Shown: piece by piece, positions 21,667 to 24,386 of the stretch
How positions within the stretch are numbered: the first letter of the stretch is position 1
How the letters are laid out: every line of letters starts with the position of its first letter
From: JAIPGX01 sp041650475
GTDB taxonomy: Bacteria > Babelota > Babeliae > Babelales > UASB340
Assembly (NCBI GenBank): GCA_041650475.1
Contig: JBAZLD010000018.1
Span: forward strand, 1 to 24,386
Length of the DNA: 24,386 nt
Direction: 5' to 3'
Notes under the pieces: model-generated
What the model was told of the DNA's origin: nothing
The model's input: only the letters and a program-made list of their open reading frames with translations
Databases searched by the model: none
Translations under genes and position numbers: made by a program

Positions 21667-21814
21667 AAAATACTCTTTCTAATTAATAAAAAACTGCTAT
21701 CAAATTATAATAACAATTTTTATTTGATTTTGATATTTTTGAATATATTCACATATTTTTATTTTGTAATAGACTATAAAAATAACAATCAAAAATTTCG
21801 AATAGGAGAAAGTT
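21667..21814. promoter_or_regulatory. Divergent promoter region
   Basis: These 148 bp separate the minus-strand run from the TMTC-like gene and should contain promoters for both. TATAAA at 21775-21780 is a possible -10 for the plus-strand gene, but no -35 at good spacing is convincing. AGGAG lies near 21804, a few bases before the ATG at 21815. Confidence 0.4.
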
Positions 21815-24169
21815 ATGAGTAAGAAGATTTCCAAAAATTATTCTATAAATTATATAGATAAATTAATTTTTTTACAAAATGTTATCCCAGTATTTATTTT
21901 AACAATTTTGACAACATTATTTTATTTTCCATCACTAAGATATCCCTTTCAATTTGATGATATTGCAAATATCACAAAAAAATTTGTAATTCGTATGGAT
22001 AATCCATTAAGCAGATGGACTACTCACTCTAGATGGATGAGTGACTGGTTAAATAATTTAAATTACAAAATAGGTCTTTTTGATCCATTTTATTATAGAA
22101 GTTTTAACTTAATTATTCATGTGTTATCCGGCTTAATTTTGTTTTTTTTAATTTTAGATTTATGTAAATTTTTAAAAAAAGAAAATTTTTTAAATAAAAA
22201 TTCTTTGCTTGTAGCATTCTCAACTGCAGCACTTTTTTTATTACATCCAGTTCAAACTCAAACTGTATCTTACGTTATACAAGCAAGATTAGAAGGTCTA
22301 GCTTCCTTATTTATTCTTACAACTGTTTTATTTTTCGTCAAAGCATTTAAAACTCAAAACATTTTTTATAGATCTTTACTTATTTTACTAAGTATGATCG
22401 TCGCAGTTTTATCATGCGGAACAAAAGAAATTTGCGTAGTAATTCCATTTTTAATTCTTTTGGTTGATTGGTTTTTTATATCACAAGGTGAATGGACAAA
22501 TTTTAAAAAAAGATTTTTTTTGTATCTAGGTTTTGCCTTAATATTTTTAATAATACTATTCAGATACATAGATTTTAATTTTTTTATTAAAGCAATAAAA
22601 TTGCAACTATCTACCGGTAACAACAGAGGCAATATTATCACACCACATGCTTATGATACAATAACTGCATCATATTTCTTATTATCACAATTTAAAGTTT
22701 TATTACACTATATAACTATGTTCATATGGCCATTTAGTATCTGCGTTGAATACGATTGGGTGCTTTCTGAAAGTTTTTTTCAACCTAACGTTTTTTTCCC
22801 ATTTTTTATTATTATGAGCTTAATTTTTACTTCCATTTATATGCTCATAAAAAAAACTTACGGTTTTATTTCTTTTGGTTTATTGTGGTTTTTTATAACA
22901 ATGGCCCCCAGAACAAGCATAATACCATCTCCAGAATTAGTATGCGATTACAAAACATATCTTGCCTCAGCAGGTTTGATGTTCATTTTAGGTACAAGTT
23001 TTGCTTATTTAATTAAATATATAACAAATCTTTTAACAAATATTCAACTCAATATTCCTGCAAATAAATATTCTCATCAATTAGCATTATTATTAATTTT
23101 TATTTTACCCATAGGTTATAGCACAATTATTAGAAATAAGGTTTGGAGTTCCTCTTCGGCTTTTTGGTTTGATATTGTTAAAAAATCTCCCTTAAAAGCC
23201 AGAGGTCACAATAATTTAGGTGTTTCTTTATGTGAAGAAGGCAAAGTAGATTTGGCAATAGAGCATTATAAAATTGCTATCAAACTAGACGAGCATTATG
23301 CCGATCCATACAGCAATATTGGTGTTGCTTATTCAATGAAAAATGAAATTGATAAAGCAATAGCAGCATTCAAAGGCGCAATAAATATACATGCTAATTA
23401 TCCTGAAGCATATAACAATATCGGTACACTTCTATTAAAAAAACAAAACTATCAAGATGCCGAAAAGGCTTTATTAAAAGCTATAGAACTTAGACCATAT
23501 TACGGAAAAGCTTTTTACAATTTGGGCAGATTATATGTAGAAAAAAAAGATGATGAAACGGCATGGCAATATTTTAAAAAAGCTACACAAGGTGATCTAG
23601 ATACTCCTGAAGGATTTTTTACATTAGGACAAATAAGCATAAAAACAAAAAAATTTGATGAGGCAGTAAAAGCTTTTGAAACTATTTTGAAAAGAGGAAT
23701 CTCTAATCCCCAAATTTTATTTAATTTGGCAAATTCTTATTTTATGACAAAAGATTATGATAAAGCAGAAAATCTTTATTATAAATTAACACAAGATCAC
23801 CCTTTAGAAGGCAAATATCTATTTAATTTAGGAGAAACTTTATTTTTAAAAAATGATTTTCAAAATGCCTTAAAATGCTTTCAAAAAATTACTACTCTTC
23901 CTGAAAGCTTAGCACTAGCTCATTTTAAAATTGCAAATTGTTTGGAACAACTTAACAAACAAGATGAAGCTAAAAAATATTTAACCGATCTTTTAAATAC
24001 TCAAGCTCCAGAAGATTTTAAAAACAATGCAAAACAAGAATTAGCAAGACTTGAATTACAAGACAAACTCAAAACTAGCAACAATAGCATAAAAGTTAGC
24101 GAACTCAAGGGTTATTTGAAAAAAATTGCAGGACCTGAAAATAAACCAGTAGAAGTAAAAAATGCCTAG
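21815..24169 (+). CDS. TMTC-like polytopic membrane protein with C-terminal TPR repeats
   Basis: This 784-residue protein has two halves. Residues 1 to about 440 are about ten membrane helices arranged like GT-C glycosyltransferases: a first helix, then the acidic motif FPFQFDDIANI-like (QFDD, about 46-49), YYRSFNLIIHVLSG, and HPVQTQTVSYVIQARLEGLASLF. From about 460 onward there are roughly eight TPR units (for example ARGHNNLGVSLCEEGKVDLAIEHYKIAIKLDEHYADPYSNIGVAY). This layout matches TMTC-type proteins, which in animals are O-mannosyltransferases; bacterial relatives are mostly uncharacterised. AGGAG precedes the start. The next gene, of the same type, overlaps its last 8 bases, so the pair is translationally coupled. 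Confidence 0.82.
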   Translation: MSKKISKNYSINYIDKLIFLQNVIPVFILTILTTLFYFPSLRYPFQFDDIANITKKFVIRMDNPLSRWTTHSRWMSDWLNNLNYKIGLFDPFYYRSFNLIIHVLSGLILFFLILDLCKFLKKENFLNKNSLLVAFSTAALFLLHPVQTQTVSYVIQARLEGLASLFILTTVLFFVKAFKTQNIFYRSLLILLSMIVAVLSCGTKEICVVIPFLILLVDWFFISQGEWTNFKKRFFLYLGFALIFLIILFRYIDFNFFIKAIKLQLSTGNNRGNIITPHAYDTITASYFLLSQFKVLLHYITMFIWPFSICVEYDWVLSESFFQPNVFFPFFIIMSLIFTSIYMLIKKTYGFISFGLLWFFITMAPRTSIIPSPELVCDYKTYLASAGLMFILGTSFAYLIKYITNLLTNIQLNIPANKYSHQLALLLIFILPIGYSTIIRNKVWSSSSAFWFDIVKKSPLKARGHNNLGVSLCEEGKVDLAIEHYKIAIKLDEHYADPYSNIGVAYSMKNEIDKAIAAFKGAINIHANYPEAYNNIGTLLLKKQNYQDAEKALLKAIELRPYYGKAFYNLGRLYVEKKDDETAWQYFKKATQGDLDTPEGFFTLGQISIKTKKFDEAVKAFETILKRGISNPQILFNLANSYFMTKDYDKAENLYYKLTQDHPLEGKYLFNLGETLFLKNDFQNALKCFQKITTLPESLALAHFKIANCLEQLNKQDEAKKYLTDLLNTQAPEDFKNNAKQELARLELQDKLKTSNNSIKVSELKGYLKKIAGPENKPVEVKNA

Positions 24170-24386
24170 TCTTAAATTTCGTTGGTGGCAAGTTACTCTG
24201 CCACCAATTTTTTTAGGCATAATATCTTCAATAATTTATTATCCATCATTATTTTACGGTTTTTTTTTTGACGATGAACCAACAATTATAAAAAATATAC
24301 ATGTTATAAGTAATTCTAAAAGCCCTTTTAACGAAATTTATGCTAATAATAGATGGGTTTCTCGATTTTTAAATTCTTTAACATAT
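24162..24386 (+). CDS. Second TMTC-like membrane protein, N-terminal part (truncated by window edge)
   Basis: The frame starts with ATG at 24162, overlapping the stop codon of the previous gene by 8 bases, and is open to the window end (75 codons). The translation has a membrane helix (about 11-33), then YPSLFYGFFFDDEPTI and NNRWVSRFLNSLTY. These align with FPSLRYPFQFDDIANI and SRWMSDWLNNLNY of the preceding protein, so this is a tandem paralogue with the conserved DD motif. A terminator-shaped hairpin lies over codons 7-18. Confidence 0.8.
   Translation, partial: MPSLKFRWWQVTLPPIFLGIISSIIYYPSLFYGFFFDDEPTIIKNIHVISNSKSPFNEIYANNRWVSRFLNSLTY
24182..24214 (+). terminator. Terminator-shaped hairpin inside the start of the second TMTC-like gene
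   Basis: TTGGTGGCA (24182-24190) and TGCCACCAA (24199-24207) form a perfect 9-bp stem with an 8-nt loop, followed by seven T (24208-24214). It has every feature of an intrinsic terminator and lies 13 bases after the stop codon of the first TMTC-like gene, but within the coding region of the second. Confidence 0.7.

Overview
The window is very AT-rich (roughly three quarters A+T) and bacterial. Several features point to a host-associated bacterium of the Dependentiae (TM6)/Babeliae type: many small secreted proteins, signal peptides on enzymes that are usually cytosolic (an APH/choline-kinase-like protein, an SDR, a SIR2-like protein and a chloramphenicol-phosphotransferase-like protein), a secreted LRR protein and a protein-kinase-like hypothetical. 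This assignment is an inference from gene style. No 16S gene or other taxonomic marker was used, and no rRNA, CRISPR array or transposase gene was seen.

Layout. 1-4027 (+): the 3' end of a Nudix hydrolase, a DUF2807 lipoprotein, an exported APH-like kinase and an Lnt-like membrane N-acyltransferase. A long AT hairpin and an unusual GC-rich nested hairpin follow at 3995-4157. 4268-8702 (-): a set read as AAA_14/DUF4143 ATPase, then PspC, then a Ca2+-type P-ATPase. Three 33-bp tandem repeats lie directly in front of the AAA_14 start codon. 9009-11348 (+): an exported SDR, a small secreted protein and an exported SIR2-like protein. 11360-13065 (-): a kinase-like gene without a signal peptide, a truncated chimeric copy of the P-ATPase and a second PspC gene. 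13232-15866 (+): a secreted LRR protein, an exported CPT-like protein, tRNA-Asp(GTC) and a membrane-anchored glycosyltransferase. 15890-21666 (-): a seven-gene collinear run with two tandem M50-type membrane proteins (one lacking the zinc motif), TyrRS, a Nudix hydrolase, stand-alone LigD polymerase and LigD phosphoesterase genes, and an Nramp-superfamily transporter. 21815-24386 (+): a TMTC-like membrane/TPR protein and the start of a second protein of the same kind.

The strongest structural result is an internal duplication. The AAA_14 tail, PspC promoter region, PspC and ATPase 5' end at about 6576-7379 recur in the same order and strand at 12251-13740. The second copy is broken. Its ATPase stops after about 131 homologous residues and gains a foreign tail, a terminator-like hairpin separates PspC from the ATPase remnant, only about 10 codons of AAA_14 remain, and an LRR gene sits between the PspC promoter region and that AAA_14 stub.

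Functional themes, by inference: calcium/cation export with an envelope-stress-type small membrane protein; lipoprotein and envelope glycan modification; Mn2+-dependent DNA end-processing enzymes co-transcribed with a metal transporter; and a set of exported nucleotide- or NAD-using enzymes that would only have substrates outside the periplasm, for instance in a host cell.
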